Shown in pieces: positions 26,614 through 34,785 of a stretch of DNA of 62,519 nt. Source of the stretch: Acidimicrobiaceae bacterium (GTDB lineage: Bacteria > Actinomycetota > Acidimicrobiia > Acidimicrobiales > RAAP-2); NCBI GenBank assembly GCA_003133325.1, contig PKXA01000047.1, positions 1 through 62,519 of the forward strand. Reading direction: 5' to 3'. The translations under genes and the position numbers were made by a program. The notes beneath the pieces are model-generated. The model made no database searches and was not told where the DNA came from. It saw only the letters and a list, made by a program, of their open reading frames with translations. Within the stretch, counting starts at the first letter, position 1, and each line of letters begins with the position of its first letter.

Positions 26614-27097
26614 TTGCTGGTTGAGAAGCGTTGAGTCCTGCCTCGTGTATTCGTTGTAGAGCCATCCATACAGACGACTCTCCTTGTTCTGGTGGAACAC
26701 CTCTGGTGTCAACAGAACGAAGCAGGTTCTCTCTGGGACGCGCCTTCTCATCGGATCAGAGAGTCTCGGATTCGCGTCGAGCATCACGTCAATATTGCGC
26801 GCCATTTGATTGCGCAGCACATCGAGGCTGATGCCGCATGAGATGTCCGCCAGCACTTTGGCCTCAAAGAGAACAGCGAACCCCGTCTCTGGAGCAATGT
26901 GAACCGTGGGGACTGCGCCCAGAGAATCTCCAGACCATTCAGTATCGCTATTCGCTTCCGTGACGATCAGAGGCTTCTCCGAAGAGGTCAATCAATAGCT
27001 CGTCAGTCGACAGTCCACGACCAGCGAAAGCTGACGGGTCTGCCATGATCAGCTTGGCATGCACACGCGTAAGGCGGCTTCCTTCAGCACGTGCCAT
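26491..27097 (-). pseudogene. Unknown protein, apparently frameshifted
   Basis: From ATG 27097 the minus strand encodes MARAEGSRLTRVHAKLIMAD, then PSAFAGRGLSTDELLIDLFG and stops at 26948. A second frame, opening with TTG 26991 right after an in-frame TGA, continues VHIAPETGFAVLFEAKVLAD, ISCGISLDVLRNQMARNIDV and LPHRSGEDLATVPPRLGWLT to 26491. The two pieces overlap by about 40 bp and read as one ~200-residue protein split by a frameshift. I do not recognise a named family; FEAKVLADISCG suggests a nuclease-fold-like core, which is speculation. It lies next to the integrase. Confidence 0.5.
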
Positions 27098-27143
27098 CGG
27101 TGGGGTGGGCATCGCCTCGTTCAGTCGCAGGGCGGATGGAGCT

Positions 27144-28307
27144 TCATCCCGGAGTCAGCGCTTTCCCGAGGGCCGTGGCAGCGTCGCGGTCCCTCTCTGG
27201 TAGAGCATGGGAGTAGACCTTCAGCGTCACCGAGGCGTCCCGGTGGCCAAGCCGCCCGGCGACGGTACGCACATCATGGCCGGCTCCGATGAGCTCAGTG
27301 GCAGCGAAGTGGCGCAGCGCATGCAGGTGAGTGTCCACTCCGACCTTCGTTGCGATGGACCTTACGTAGTGGCTGACGATGTCGGGAGCAATCGGGCGCA
27401 CCAGGTCGTAGGTGAAGATGGGGGAGTCAGGTGTGACGGAGATTCCCAGGTCGGCGGCCCGATCCTCGGTAACCCTCAGGTGACGCTTTAGGGTTTCTTC
27501 CCCGAAGGTGTCGAGGGTCAGACGCCTGGCGGCGTGGGTCTTCGTGTCCTTCGTGATGAGCTGCCCCCGGCCCATCGTGGCGACCGACCGCTCGATGGTC
27601 AAGGTATGGCCAGTCCAGTCCACGTCACCCCACCGAAGCCCGCACAACTCACCGCGTCGGGCTCCGGTCACCACAGCCAGGGCGATGAGCGTGGCCATGT
27701 CCGGGTCGTCTGATTCGGCGGCTTGGATCATGGCCTGCACCTCGGCCACCGTGGGAGCCGTGACGGTCTTCGAGACCAGCTTTGGCGGGCTGGCATCTGT
27801 GGCCGGATTGGACGCGAGGAACCTCCATTTGACGGCCTGCCGGAAGCCGGCCCGCAGAATGGCGTGCACCTGTCGCACCGATGCTGGGGCAAGTCCCTCG
27901 TCGGTGAGGCCCTGGTAGAACTCGTCCAGCTCGAGGGCGGTGACTTTCCGGGCCGGCACGTGCCCGAGGGCCGGGCTGATGCGCTTGTCAATGAGGCGCC
28001 GGTACTCCCGCAGGGTGGTGGGGGAGCGACCCTCGCTGGTGATCTGCTTCAGCCACTTGACGAGCAGCTGGTCGACCGTGATGCCGGCTCCGGCAGTCCT
28101 GCCGCTTCGGTTGCCCTCCAACTCCTTGACCAGCTTCGCCAGTGCCTTGTCAGCGGTGGTGACCTCAGGGTCATCGACGGCATACCCCGGCCATCGCCGA
28201 CTGACCTGGCCGTACTTGCCGGTGACCGGGTCACGTCCGGTCGCCACGCGCAGTTCGTAGACGGCGGACTTGCCCCGTCCTCTCAGAAGCCGCTTGGAAC
28301 CTTTCAT
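27144..28307 (-). CDS. Tyrosine site-specific integrase
   Basis: 387 residues: an N-terminal SAM-like core-binding domain (ITVDQLLVKWLKQI … RISPALGHVPARKVTALEL) and a catalytic domain with Arg I in VTGARRGELCGLRW, Lys in TKDTKTHAARRL, HxxR in HLHALRHFAAT, and H…Y in LGHRDASVTLKVYSHALP. All catalytic residues are present, so the enzyme could be active. Its start lies 76 bp from the 3' end of tRNA-Lys, the usual geometry for an element that integrates into that tRNA and extends away from it (leftward here). It is probably the integrase of the island carrying the copper cluster. Confidence 0.9.
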   Translation of the reverse strand: MKGSKRLLRGRGKSAVYELRVATGRDPVTGKYGQVSRRWPGYAVDDPEVTTADKALAKLVKELEGNRSGRTAGAGITVDQLLVKWLKQITSEGRSPTTLREYRRLIDKRISPALGHVPARKVTALELDEFYQGLTDEGLAPASVRQVHAILRAGFRQAVKWRFLASNPATDASPPKLVSKTVTAPTVAEVQAMIQAAESDDPDMATLIALAVVTGARRGELCGLRWGDVDWTGHTLTIERSVATMGRGQLITKDTKTHAARRLTLDTFGEETLKRHLRVTEDRAADLGISVTPDSPIFTYDLVRPIAPDIVSHYVRSIATKVGVDTHLHALRHFAATELIGAGHDVRTVAGRLGHRDASVTLKVYSHALPERDRDAATALGKALTPG

Positions 28308-28382
28308 TGGTCCCCGTGTACCTGATTATGGGATATTTATGGGATATCCCTTCCGGTCTCAACTCCGGAAACCGCTCTGACC

Positions 28383-28457
28383 TGGTGCGCCCCCCGGGAT
28401 TCGAACCCGGAACCTGCGGATTAAGAGTCCGTTGCTCTGCCATTGAGCTAGAGGCGC
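28383..28457 (-). tRNA. tRNA-Lys (CTT)
   Basis: A full cloverleaf on the minus strand: acceptor GCGCCTC/GGGGCGC, anticodon loop with CTT, T-arm GTTCGAATC, discriminator A, and CCA encoded at 28383-28385. Its 3' end faces the integrase gene, making it the likely attachment site. Confidence 0.93.
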
Positions 28458-28519
28458 CCGACACAGTAAAACTTGCGACTGATCGCGGACGCAACTGCCC
28501 GCGATTATGTGGGCATAAG

Positions 28520-28594
28520 GGTGACCGACGGGGTTCGAACCCGCGACCTCCGGGGCCACATCCCGGCGCTCTAACCAAACTGAGCTACGGCCAC
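28520..28594 (-). tRNA. tRNA-His (GTG)
   Basis: Minus-strand cloverleaf with acceptor GTGGCCG/CGGTCAC, anticodon stem CCGGG/CCCGG around a loop with GTG, T-loop GTTCGAACC and discriminator C, the tRNA-His identity nucleotide. CCA is not encoded. It lies 62 bp upstream of tRNA-Lys. Confidence 0.92.
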
Positions 28595-28660
28595 CAAGGA
28601 GCAATCATTCTGGCACACGTCGCCAGCACTCGGTGCCACCGTTGTAACGTCATGATCCGA

Positions 28661-28734
28661 GCCCCTGTAGCTCAACTGGATAGAGCGGGTGGCTTCTACC
28701 CACCAGGTTGCGGGTTCGACTCCTGCCGGGGGCG
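28661..28734 (+). tRNA. tRNA-Arg (TCT)
   Basis: Plus-strand cloverleaf with acceptor GCCCCTG/CGGGGGC, D-arm GTAGCTCAACTGGATAGAGC, anticodon stem GGTGG/CCACC with TCT, T-loop GTTCGACTC and discriminator G. It reads AGA codons. It is divergent from the other two tRNA genes. Confidence 0.92.
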
Positions 28735-28763
28735 CGCAAATCTTCGACCAGCGTATTTATTAG

Positions 28764-29201
28764 ATGAGCTTTGCAGTAGTCGAAGCACTCATCGTGCCGG
28801 CCGGGGCCGGGGGGTCTGGTCCCCTGTCTGTCAGTTCTCTCGTCGCCGAGGTTCGCCTCGTCTACCCCGAGGATCGTGCCGTGCCGGCGGTGGCGATCCG
28901 GTCCGGCCGGATCAGCCATTCGGCATTGCGTGGTGCCGTGCAAGGCCTAGGGCATCTTTCCCAACTGATGGACATGGTGGAAGTCTCCGACGGCATTGGG
29001 CGCCGGGCCGGAGCCTTGGCCGAGTCTCACTTTCTCCAGGGGTATGACGCAGCGCACCTCGCTTCAGCGGAGACGCTCATCGACGAGGCCTCGTTCTCAT
29101 CGCAGGGAATGGTGGTCTTGAGCGGTCGCTGGCGAATGGTGGCGAGGAGGTCAAACTACTCTTCTGAAATGGGAGAATGGCGAATTGTGAGGGTCAGGTG
29201 A
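28764..29201 (+). CDS. PIN-domain (VapC-like) protein with degenerate N-terminus
   Basis: 145 residues. From about residue 25 the sequence follows VapC toxins: SSLVAEVRLVYPEDRAVPAV, AIRSGRISHSALRGAVQGL, ALAESHFLQGYDAAHLASAE. The first ~20 residues (MSFAVVEALIVPAG) stand where VapC has xVYxDTSALVKL, so the first catalytic Asp is missing, and the usual antitoxin gene is absent because tRNA-Arg lies 30 bp upstream. It is probably an inactivated toxin; a C-terminal tail of unrelated residues follows. Confidence 0.5.
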   Translation: MSFAVVEALIVPAGAGGSGPLSVSSLVAEVRLVYPEDRAVPAVAIRSGRISHSALRGAVQGLGHLSQLMDMVEVSDGIGRRAGALAESHFLQGYDAAHLASAETLIDEASFSSQGMVVLSGRWRMVARRSNYSSEMGEWRIVRVR

Positions 29202-29268
29202 GACATCCGCGGAAGGCTCCTGCCCCCGAGGCCAAGGCCGGGCCAGGACCGGGGCCGAAAGGATAACC

Positions 29269-30321
29269 GTGAGCCCACCCTTCCGACTCGACGTGATCGG
29301 CTTCGGCTCGTCGCCATCGGCCATGCAGACCGTCGCCCGTCAGGCACAACAGGCCGGGTTCTCCGGACTTTGGCTCACCGAGAGCGCGCAGCCCGTCTTC
29401 AGCATGTGCACGGCGGCGGCGCTGGCCACCGAAGGCCTCGCCATCGGCACCGGTATTGCCGTGGCGTTCGCCCGCAGCCCGATGGTCTCTGCCCAGGCGG
29501 CGTGGATGCTGGCCGACGCCACCGGGGGTCGGTTCACCCTCGGATTGGGCACCCAGGTAAGAGCCCACGTGGAGCGTCGGTATTCCGCTGCCTTTGACCA
29601 CCCGGGGCCGAGACTTAAGGAGTACGTGGCCGCCGTCCGTTCGATCTTCCGAGCCTTCGGGCGCCAGGAGCGGTTGCGGTTTGAAGGGGACTTCTACTCG
29701 TTCTCCCTGCTGCCCGATATGTGGTCGCCGGGTCCCATGGACCACGACGATCCGCCCATCTACCTGGCCGGCGTCAGCCCTTGGATGTGCCGGATGATCG
29801 GAGAGGTGGCCGATGGGATGCATGTCCACCCGCTCAATACTGCGACCTACCTCGAGCAGGTGGTCCGCCCGGCGGTCGCCGAAGGAGAGATCCGTGCCGG
29901 CCGTCGCCCCGGCCAAGTGGCGCTGGCCTGCCCGGTCATGACCATCGTGGGGGACAGTGAGGAAGAGTTGTCGGCTCAACGTGAGGACGTCCGGATGCGC
30001 CTCGCCTTTTACGGTTCGACGCCCGGGTATGAAGTGGTCTTTGACACCCATGGCTGGTTCGGTGTCGGTGAGCGGCTCAATCAACTGCAACGGGCCGGTG
30101 ATTTCGCCGGGATGGCCGCCACTGTCACCGACCAGATGGTCGACGCCTTCGCCGTCACTGCTCCGTGGGAAAGACTGGGCCAGGCACTGATCGATCGTTA
30201 CGCCTCGGTCGCCAGTCATGTCATCTGCTATTCGGCATCGCCTCAGTGGACGAGCGTTCCGGCCACCTTGGAGCGATGGAGCGACGTAGCCCGCGCGGTG
30301 GCCACAGGGAGTCCGTCCTGA
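29269..30321 (+). CDS. LLM-class F420-dependent oxidoreductase
   Basis: 350 residues, a luciferase-like TIM barrel that uses coenzyme F420. GFSGLWLTESAQPVFSMCTA, IGTGIAVAFARSP, WMLADATGGRFTLGLGTQVR and HVERRYSAAFDHPGPRLKEY are typical of the actinobacterial TIGR03617-like subgroup, as is PIYLAGVSPWMCRMIGEVAD. GTG start with GAAAGGA 6 bases upstream. The substrate is unknown. It supports an F420-producing actinobacterium. Confidence 0.88.
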   Translation: MSPPFRLDVIGFGSSPSAMQTVARQAQQAGFSGLWLTESAQPVFSMCTAAALATEGLAIGTGIAVAFARSPMVSAQAAWMLADATGGRFTLGLGTQVRAHVERRYSAAFDHPGPRLKEYVAAVRSIFRAFGRQERLRFEGDFYSFSLLPDMWSPGPMDHDDPPIYLAGVSPWMCRMIGEVADGMHVHPLNTATYLEQVVRPAVAEGEIRAGRRPGQVALACPVMTIVGDSEEELSAQREDVRMRLAFYGSTPGYEVVFDTHGWFGVGERLNQLQRAGDFAGMAATVTDQMVDAFAVTAPWERLGQALIDRYASVASHVICYSASPQWTSVPATLERWSDVARAVATGSPS

Positions 30322-30422
30322 CCACCCGTTGGGAGGCTCGGCTCGCGTTGGGCGGCACTGGCCATCCATAGTTGCCCCAAGTTCGCCACCGCGAATCGCA
30401 AACCCACTGCTGGACTGTGTGG

Positions 30423-30690
30423 GAGGAGGCGGCCGATGACGGCCCGGGATTGGCGGGCGAGGCTGCCCAGGTCTTTGAACGCGTCTACCGGGCTGACCCG
30501 TCGTGGACCAGCACCAACGGGGGCGCGGGGCTCGGACTCTCGATCGCCTGATCGATCGCGGCGGCCCATGGCGGAACGATCACCGCGTCTCCCCTGTCCG
30601 GGGGAGGAGCGGTGTTCAGGGTCGACCGTCCCGAGTTGGCCGACCAATCCGTGGCGGCCGAGGATTCCGCCGCTACCGAAATGGTGAGTG
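30423..30690 (+). pseudogene. Histidine-kinase ATPase-domain remnant
   Basis: The plus frame reads EEAADDGPGLAGEAAQVFER (N box end/G1 DDGPGL), VYRADPSWTSTNGGAGLGLS (F and G2 boxes), IA, then a stop TGA at 30549-30551, and continues SIAAAHGGTITASPLSGGGA and VFRVDRP. This is the C-terminal third of a sensor histidine kinase; the stop replaces a codon that is usually Arg in IAR/IVR. The dimerisation and sensor domains are absent. It is antisense to the 3' end of the GtrA gene. Confidence 0.65.
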
Positions 30691-31177
30691 GAAGGTGGCC
30701 CACTACCCCCTGAGGTTCCCCGGTCTTGTCGGTAAAGAGGAACCGGTCGAGGACGAAATACCGAATGACCCATAGCTGCGCGTAGGCGGCCAAATTGGCA
30801 CCGTCGACAGCGAAGGTACGCCAGGGGTTGGCGAAACTGACGCTATGGGCCCCGGCATAGCGCACCGCCAGAGTGGAGGACACCAGCCCGGCGACGGACA
30901 AGAGGCAGAACGGCACGATTTCACCCGCTCCCGCCCGGCCTCGTACGTTCCACACCCATCGGCGATTGAGCTCGAACGAAGGTCCGGTGCACACTGCGAT
31001 TGCGAACACATTGGCCACGGTGGGTGAGAAATGAAATACGTCGATACCCACACCGAGGGCGAGGAGACCGATCGCCATGGAGACGATCGAGGCGCCCGAA
31101 TAGCGGAGCAGCTTTGCTATGGGCACACCCGCTAGCCAGTTCACCCGGATATCTTCGGCTTCTTTGTCTCCGACCAT
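30485..31177 (-). CDS. GtrA-family membrane protein with a read-through tail
   Basis: 230 residues. Residues 20-155 form a four-helix GtrA-like domain (LLRYSGASIVSMAIGLLALG, NVFAIAVCTGPSFELNRRWV, FCLLSVAGLVSSTLAVRYAG, YAQLWVIRYFVLDRFLFTD), the type that flips lipid-linked sugars. The normal C-terminus RFLFTD is followed by ~70 residues of low-quality sequence that are simply antisense to the histidine-kinase remnant, so the original stop has been lost. It is divergent from a glycosyltransferase with its own GtrA-like domain. Confidence 0.75.
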   Translation of the reverse strand: MVGDKEAEDIRVNWLAGVPIAKLLRYSGASIVSMAIGLLALGVGIDVFHFSPTVANVFAIAVCTGPSFELNRRWVWNVRGRAGAGEIVPFCLLSVAGLVSSTLAVRYAGAHSVSFANPWRTFAVDGANLAAYAQLWVIRYFVLDRFLFTDKTGEPQGVVGHLPLTISVAAESSAATDWSANSGRSTLNTAPPPDRGDAVIVPPWAAAIDQAIESPSPAPPLVLVHDGSAR

Positions 31178-31304
31178 GAGCGATAGGTCGAAATGACGCC
31201 GGGGCCCTTGGTGACAGCCGGGGGTGGCGAAATGGGAGAAAAGGCTGCGGGCCGGCCCAGCTGGCTCATAGGGAGTCCCAAGGTTGGCATCTTAGGATCG
31301 CCAT

Positions 31305-32531
31305 ATGGGTATCGTTCAGGCGCCGAAACCTTCGGCCGGTCCCGACGCAGGGCCCGTGGCCGTCGAGATCGTCGTTCCCGTCTACAACGAGGAACGATTG
31401 GTCGAGTCGAGTATCCGGAAGCTCAGGGCGTACCTCGATGCCTCGTTCCCCTTCAGCGCTCTCGTCACCATCGCTGATAACGCCAGCACCGACGCGACCT
31501 GGGAGCGTGCCACCGGGCTCGTCGACCAACTGGCGGGTGTCCGAGCCGTCCACCTCGAGGAAAAGGGCCGGGGACGGGCGCTGCGGGCGGCATGGTCGAC
31601 CTCGGGTGCCGAGGTTGTCGCCTACATGGACGTGGATCTGTCCACCGGGCTCGACGCATTGCTGCCGCTGGTTGCGCCGCTGCTCTCGGGGAATGCCGAC
31701 CTGGCCATCGGATCGCGTCTCGTCTCTGGCGCGAAAGTCGTGCGTGGTACCAAGCGGGAGTTGATCTCTCGTGTGTACAACCTGATTGTCCGGACAACCC
31801 TCCACAACAAGTTCTCCGACGCACAGTGCGGGTTCAAGGCGATCCGCTCGGATCTGGTCAAGGACATTCTGCCCCTGGTCGAAGACAACGGATGGTTCTT
31901 CGACACCGAATTGCTTGTGCTGGCAGAGCGAAACGGACTGCGAATTCATGAAGTTCCTGTCGACTGGGTCGACGACCCTGACTCGCGAGTAGATATTGCC
32001 CGGACCGCGATGGATGACCTGAGCGGGATCGCGCGTCTGGTGTGGAGCTTCTTCAGGGGTCGAGGAATGGCCGGAGCAGATCTCCTCCCTGCCGGGGTGG
32101 CCCCGCCCGACGAGCTGGTTCGGTTCGCCCGAGTGGGGATCATCAGCACCGTCGCCTACGTAACGCTCTTCCTCCTTCTCGAAGGCCCCCTCGGAGCGCT
32201 GGTCGCCAATGTGGTCGTGTTGGTGTTCACCACCATTGTCAATACAGTCATGCACGCTCGGTTCACGTTTGCTGCCCGAGGCCCCTTTCTGCGCCGCACC
32301 CAATTCCTCGGTGCCGGCACCGTCCTGGTGACGAGTGTCGGCCTCACCACCCTTGCTCTTCTCCTCGCTCACGCAGTGTCGCCAAGCTCATTGCTCACCC
32401 GGGTTGCTGCCATTGTCATCGGAACCGGCATCGCCGCACTGGTCCGGTTTTGCCTGCTGCGGGCGTGGGTCTTCCGAGCCCGCAATGCATTGCCATCGCC
32501 TGCCCACTATCCCAAGGAGACACTGCGATGA
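31305..32531 (+). CDS. GT2 glycosyltransferase (DPM/Ppm1-like) fused to a GtrA-like domain
   Basis: 408 residues. The N-terminal 250 form a family-2 transferase: VEIVVPVYNEERLVE, TIADNASTDATW, VVAYMDVDLSTG (DxD), and GSRLVSGAKVVRGTKRE, with the polyprenyl-phosphate synthase feature SDAQCGFKAIRSD. The C-terminal ~140 residues form four membrane helices of the GtrA type. It should load a sugar on polyprenyl phosphate for the next gene. ATG start; the stop overlaps the ArnT-like gene by 4 bp. Confidence 0.87.
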   Translation: MGIVQAPKPSAGPDAGPVAVEIVVPVYNEERLVESSIRKLRAYLDASFPFSALVTIADNASTDATWERATGLVDQLAGVRAVHLEEKGRGRALRAAWSTSGAEVVAYMDVDLSTGLDALLPLVAPLLSGNADLAIGSRLVSGAKVVRGTKRELISRVYNLIVRTTLHNKFSDAQCGFKAIRSDLVKDILPLVEDNGWFFDTELLVLAERNGLRIHEVPVDWVDDPDSRVDIARTAMDDLSGIARLVWSFFRGRGMAGADLLPAGVAPPDELVRFARVGIISTVAYVTLFLLLEGPLGALVANVVVLVFTTIVNTVMHARFTFAARGPFLRRTQFLGAGTVLVTSVGLTTLALLLAHAVSPSSLLTRVAAIVIGTGIAALVRFCLLRAWVFRARNALPSPAHYPKETLR

Positions 32532-34708
32532 CCACCCTCGTTCCCGACGTGGTGCCCGAGGAGTTGGCCCAAGAGCCGTCAACGCCACCTCTACCGGCCC
32601 CGTCGACCGCCGGGCCGGCTCGCTGGTGGGTACTCAATGGGCGACCCACCTGGTCGGCGCCGGCGCGTGTCGTCATCTTCGTCTCCACGCTGGTGCTCTA
32701 TACGTGGCATCTCTCGAGCGTCGGGATGGCCAACTCGTTCTATGCCGCGGCCGTCAAGAGCGGGACCCTCAGCTGGAAGGCGCTCTTCTTCGGCTCTCTC
32801 GATCCGGGAAGTTTCATCACCGTCGACAAGCCGCCGGCGGCCCTCTGGATCCAAGAGCTCTCGGGTCGGGTCTTCGGGTTTTCGTCGTGGAGCATGCTTC
32901 TGCCTGAGGCACTCGCAGGTGTGGCAACCGTCATGATCCTCTACTACCTGATCCGCCGCTGGGTCGGTGAGGGTGCTGCGATCTTCGGTGCAGTGGCTCT
33001 GGCGGTCACGCCGATCGCCACCGAGATGTTCCGTGACAACAACCCCGACGCGTTATTGACCTTCCTCCTGGTGGCGGCGGCGTGGGCGTTATGGTCTGCC
33101 CTCGAGACGGCAAAGACCAACCGACTTGTGCTCTGTGCCTCCCTCGTCAGCTTCGCCTTCCTCACCAAGACGCTCGAGGCGTTTATCGTGCTGCCGGCGT
33201 TCGGGCTCGTGTACCTGTTGTGTGCCAAACCTCGGCTGGCGCGCCGGCTGGTCCAGCTCAGTTGGGCGGCCTTGGCGCTGGTGATCTCCAGTGGATGGTG
33301 GGTCGCCATCGTCGAGCTTTGGCCCGCTTCCTCCCGACCGTACATCGGAGGGAGCACCAACAACTCTGAGCTCAACCTCATCTTCGGCTACAACGGGTTC
33401 TCGAGAGTGTTCGGCTCGGGCGGGGGATCGGGCGCCCCTGGCGGAGCCGGTCCGGCATTCGCCGGGACACCGGGTATCGGTCGGATGTTCAACGACCTAT
33501 TGGGAGGGCAGATCTCCTGGCTGCTCCCATTGGCCATTGTGGGCCTGTTGGGCGGGCTGTGGCTCACCCGCAGAGAGCCCCGAGCGAGTTTGCGCCGCGC
33601 CGGGTACGTGTTGTGGGGTGGCTGGACCCTGATGTTCGCCGCTGTCTTTTCCGATGCACAGGGAATCTTCCACCCGTATTACACAGTGGTCCTCGCTCCC
33701 GGCATCGCCGCGCTCTGTGGAGCCGGTGTGCCGGCGTTGTGGCGGCTGGGGCGATCAAACCGATGGTGGTGTTGGGCGCTGCCGGTAGCCGTCATCGGTT
33801 CGGCGGTCTGGGCCGCGGTTCTCCTTGGCCGCACGCCGCGGTACGACACCTGGTTGGCCCCGAGTCTCGTCGTGGCCGGTGTGATCGGAGCCATCGGGCT
33901 TCTGCTCGCACTCATCGGGGTGGTCAGGGCCAAGTTGGCGACCGGGGCGGCGTCGGTCCTCGGAGCCGCGAGCCTGCTGGCCGGTCCCATCGCGTATTCC
34001 ATCACCACCGTGAACAGTGCCAACGCCGGGGCGTTGGCCAGCGCGGGCCCGGCCACCACCGCGGCGGCCGGCGGTGGCGTGTTCGGGTTCGGTGCGGATT
34101 TGCCGGGTGGAGCGGCGATTGGGGCGTTGGGAAGGGGTCGCCAGGGTGGTTTCGGCACCGGCCCAAGTGCCGATCAAGCGGTCGTCTCCTACCTCGAGAA
34201 GCACCAGGGCAGTGCCGAGTACATGGTGGCGGTGACCGGATCACAAGTGGCGGCCCCGCTCATCTTGTCGTCGGGCAAACCGGTTATCGCCATGGGCGGT
34301 TTCAGCGGCAGTGACCCTGCACCCTCCCTGGCCCAGTTCAAAAAGCTGGTGGCCACCGGAAAGGTCCACTACGTCCTGGTCAACTCGGGGTTGACCGGCT
34401 CGATCTCGCTTGGTTCGACATCGAGAGATGGCCCCCCGAACGGGTTCCCTGGCAGACCACCAGGATCATTTCGCCTGCCACCAGGGGTTGAGTCCAACGG
34501 CAACGGCCCCCGGGCCGGTGGCCCCCCGGGTGGGTTCCCCGGTGGGACGGGAAGGGCCTTCGGCGGCCCCGGCGGCCGGTCATCCGACGCCAACGCTATC
34601 GATCAATGGGTGGAGGTCCACGGGACCAAGGTCTCCTATGGATCCTCGGCGGGTGCTTCCTCGTCGGACGGCACCCTGTACTTCGTGAGCAGCGCCGCCG
34701 CGACATGA
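32528..34708 (+). CDS. ArnT/PMT-like membrane glycosyltransferase
   Basis: 726 residues from ATG 32528 overlapping the GT2 stop. About 11-13 membrane helices in residues 40-500, with the extracytoplasmic loop SLDPGSFITVDKPPAALWIQ and EMFRDNNPDALLTFLLVAAA typical of actinobacterial GT39-like enzymes that transfer sugar from a polyprenyl-phosphate donor. The C-terminal ~200 residues are extracytoplasmic and very Gly/Pro-rich (GPPNGFPGRPPGSF, GPRAGGPPGGFPGGTGRAFG). Together with the upstream gene it should glycosylate a surface protein or glycan, possibly the secreted protein that follows. Confidence 0.85.
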   Translation: MTTLVPDVVPEELAQEPSTPPLPAPSTAGPARWWVLNGRPTWSAPARVVIFVSTLVLYTWHLSSVGMANSFYAAAVKSGTLSWKALFFGSLDPGSFITVDKPPAALWIQELSGRVFGFSSWSMLLPEALAGVATVMILYYLIRRWVGEGAAIFGAVALAVTPIATEMFRDNNPDALLTFLLVAAAWALWSALETAKTNRLVLCASLVSFAFLTKTLEAFIVLPAFGLVYLLCAKPRLARRLVQLSWAALALVISSGWWVAIVELWPASSRPYIGGSTNNSELNLIFGYNGFSRVFGSGGGSGAPGGAGPAFAGTPGIGRMFNDLLGGQISWLLPLAIVGLLGGLWLTRREPRASLRRAGYVLWGGWTLMFAAVFSDAQGIFHPYYTVVLAPGIAALCGAGVPALWRLGRSNRWWCWALPVAVIGSAVWAAVLLGRTPRYDTWLAPSLVVAGVIGAIGLLLALIGVVRAKLATGAASVLGAASLLAGPIAYSITTVNSANAGALASAGPATTAAAGGGVFGFGADLPGGAAIGALGRGRQGGFGTGPSADQAVVSYLEKHQGSAEYMVAVTGSQVAAPLILSSGKPVIAMGGFSGSDPAPSLAQFKKLVATGKVHYVLVNSGLTGSISLGSTSRDGPPNGFPGRPPGSFRLPPGVESNGNGPRAGGPPGGFPGGTGRAFGGPGGRSSDANAIDQWVEVHGTKVSYGSSAGASSSDGTLYFVSSAAAT

Positions 34709-34744
34709 GGCGGCGTAACCGCGACATGAAGCTGTAACCAAGCC

Positions 34745-34768
34745 GGCGGGCAGCGCCACCGGCCCGCC
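34745..34768. terminator. Possible terminator after the ArnT-like gene
   Basis: GGCGGGC (34745-34751) pairs with GCCCGCC (34762-34768) across a 10-nt loop, 37 bp after the stop. No T-run follows, as is common in actinobacteria. Confidence 0.4.
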
Positions 34769-34785
34769 ATTAGCCTTTCCGAATC

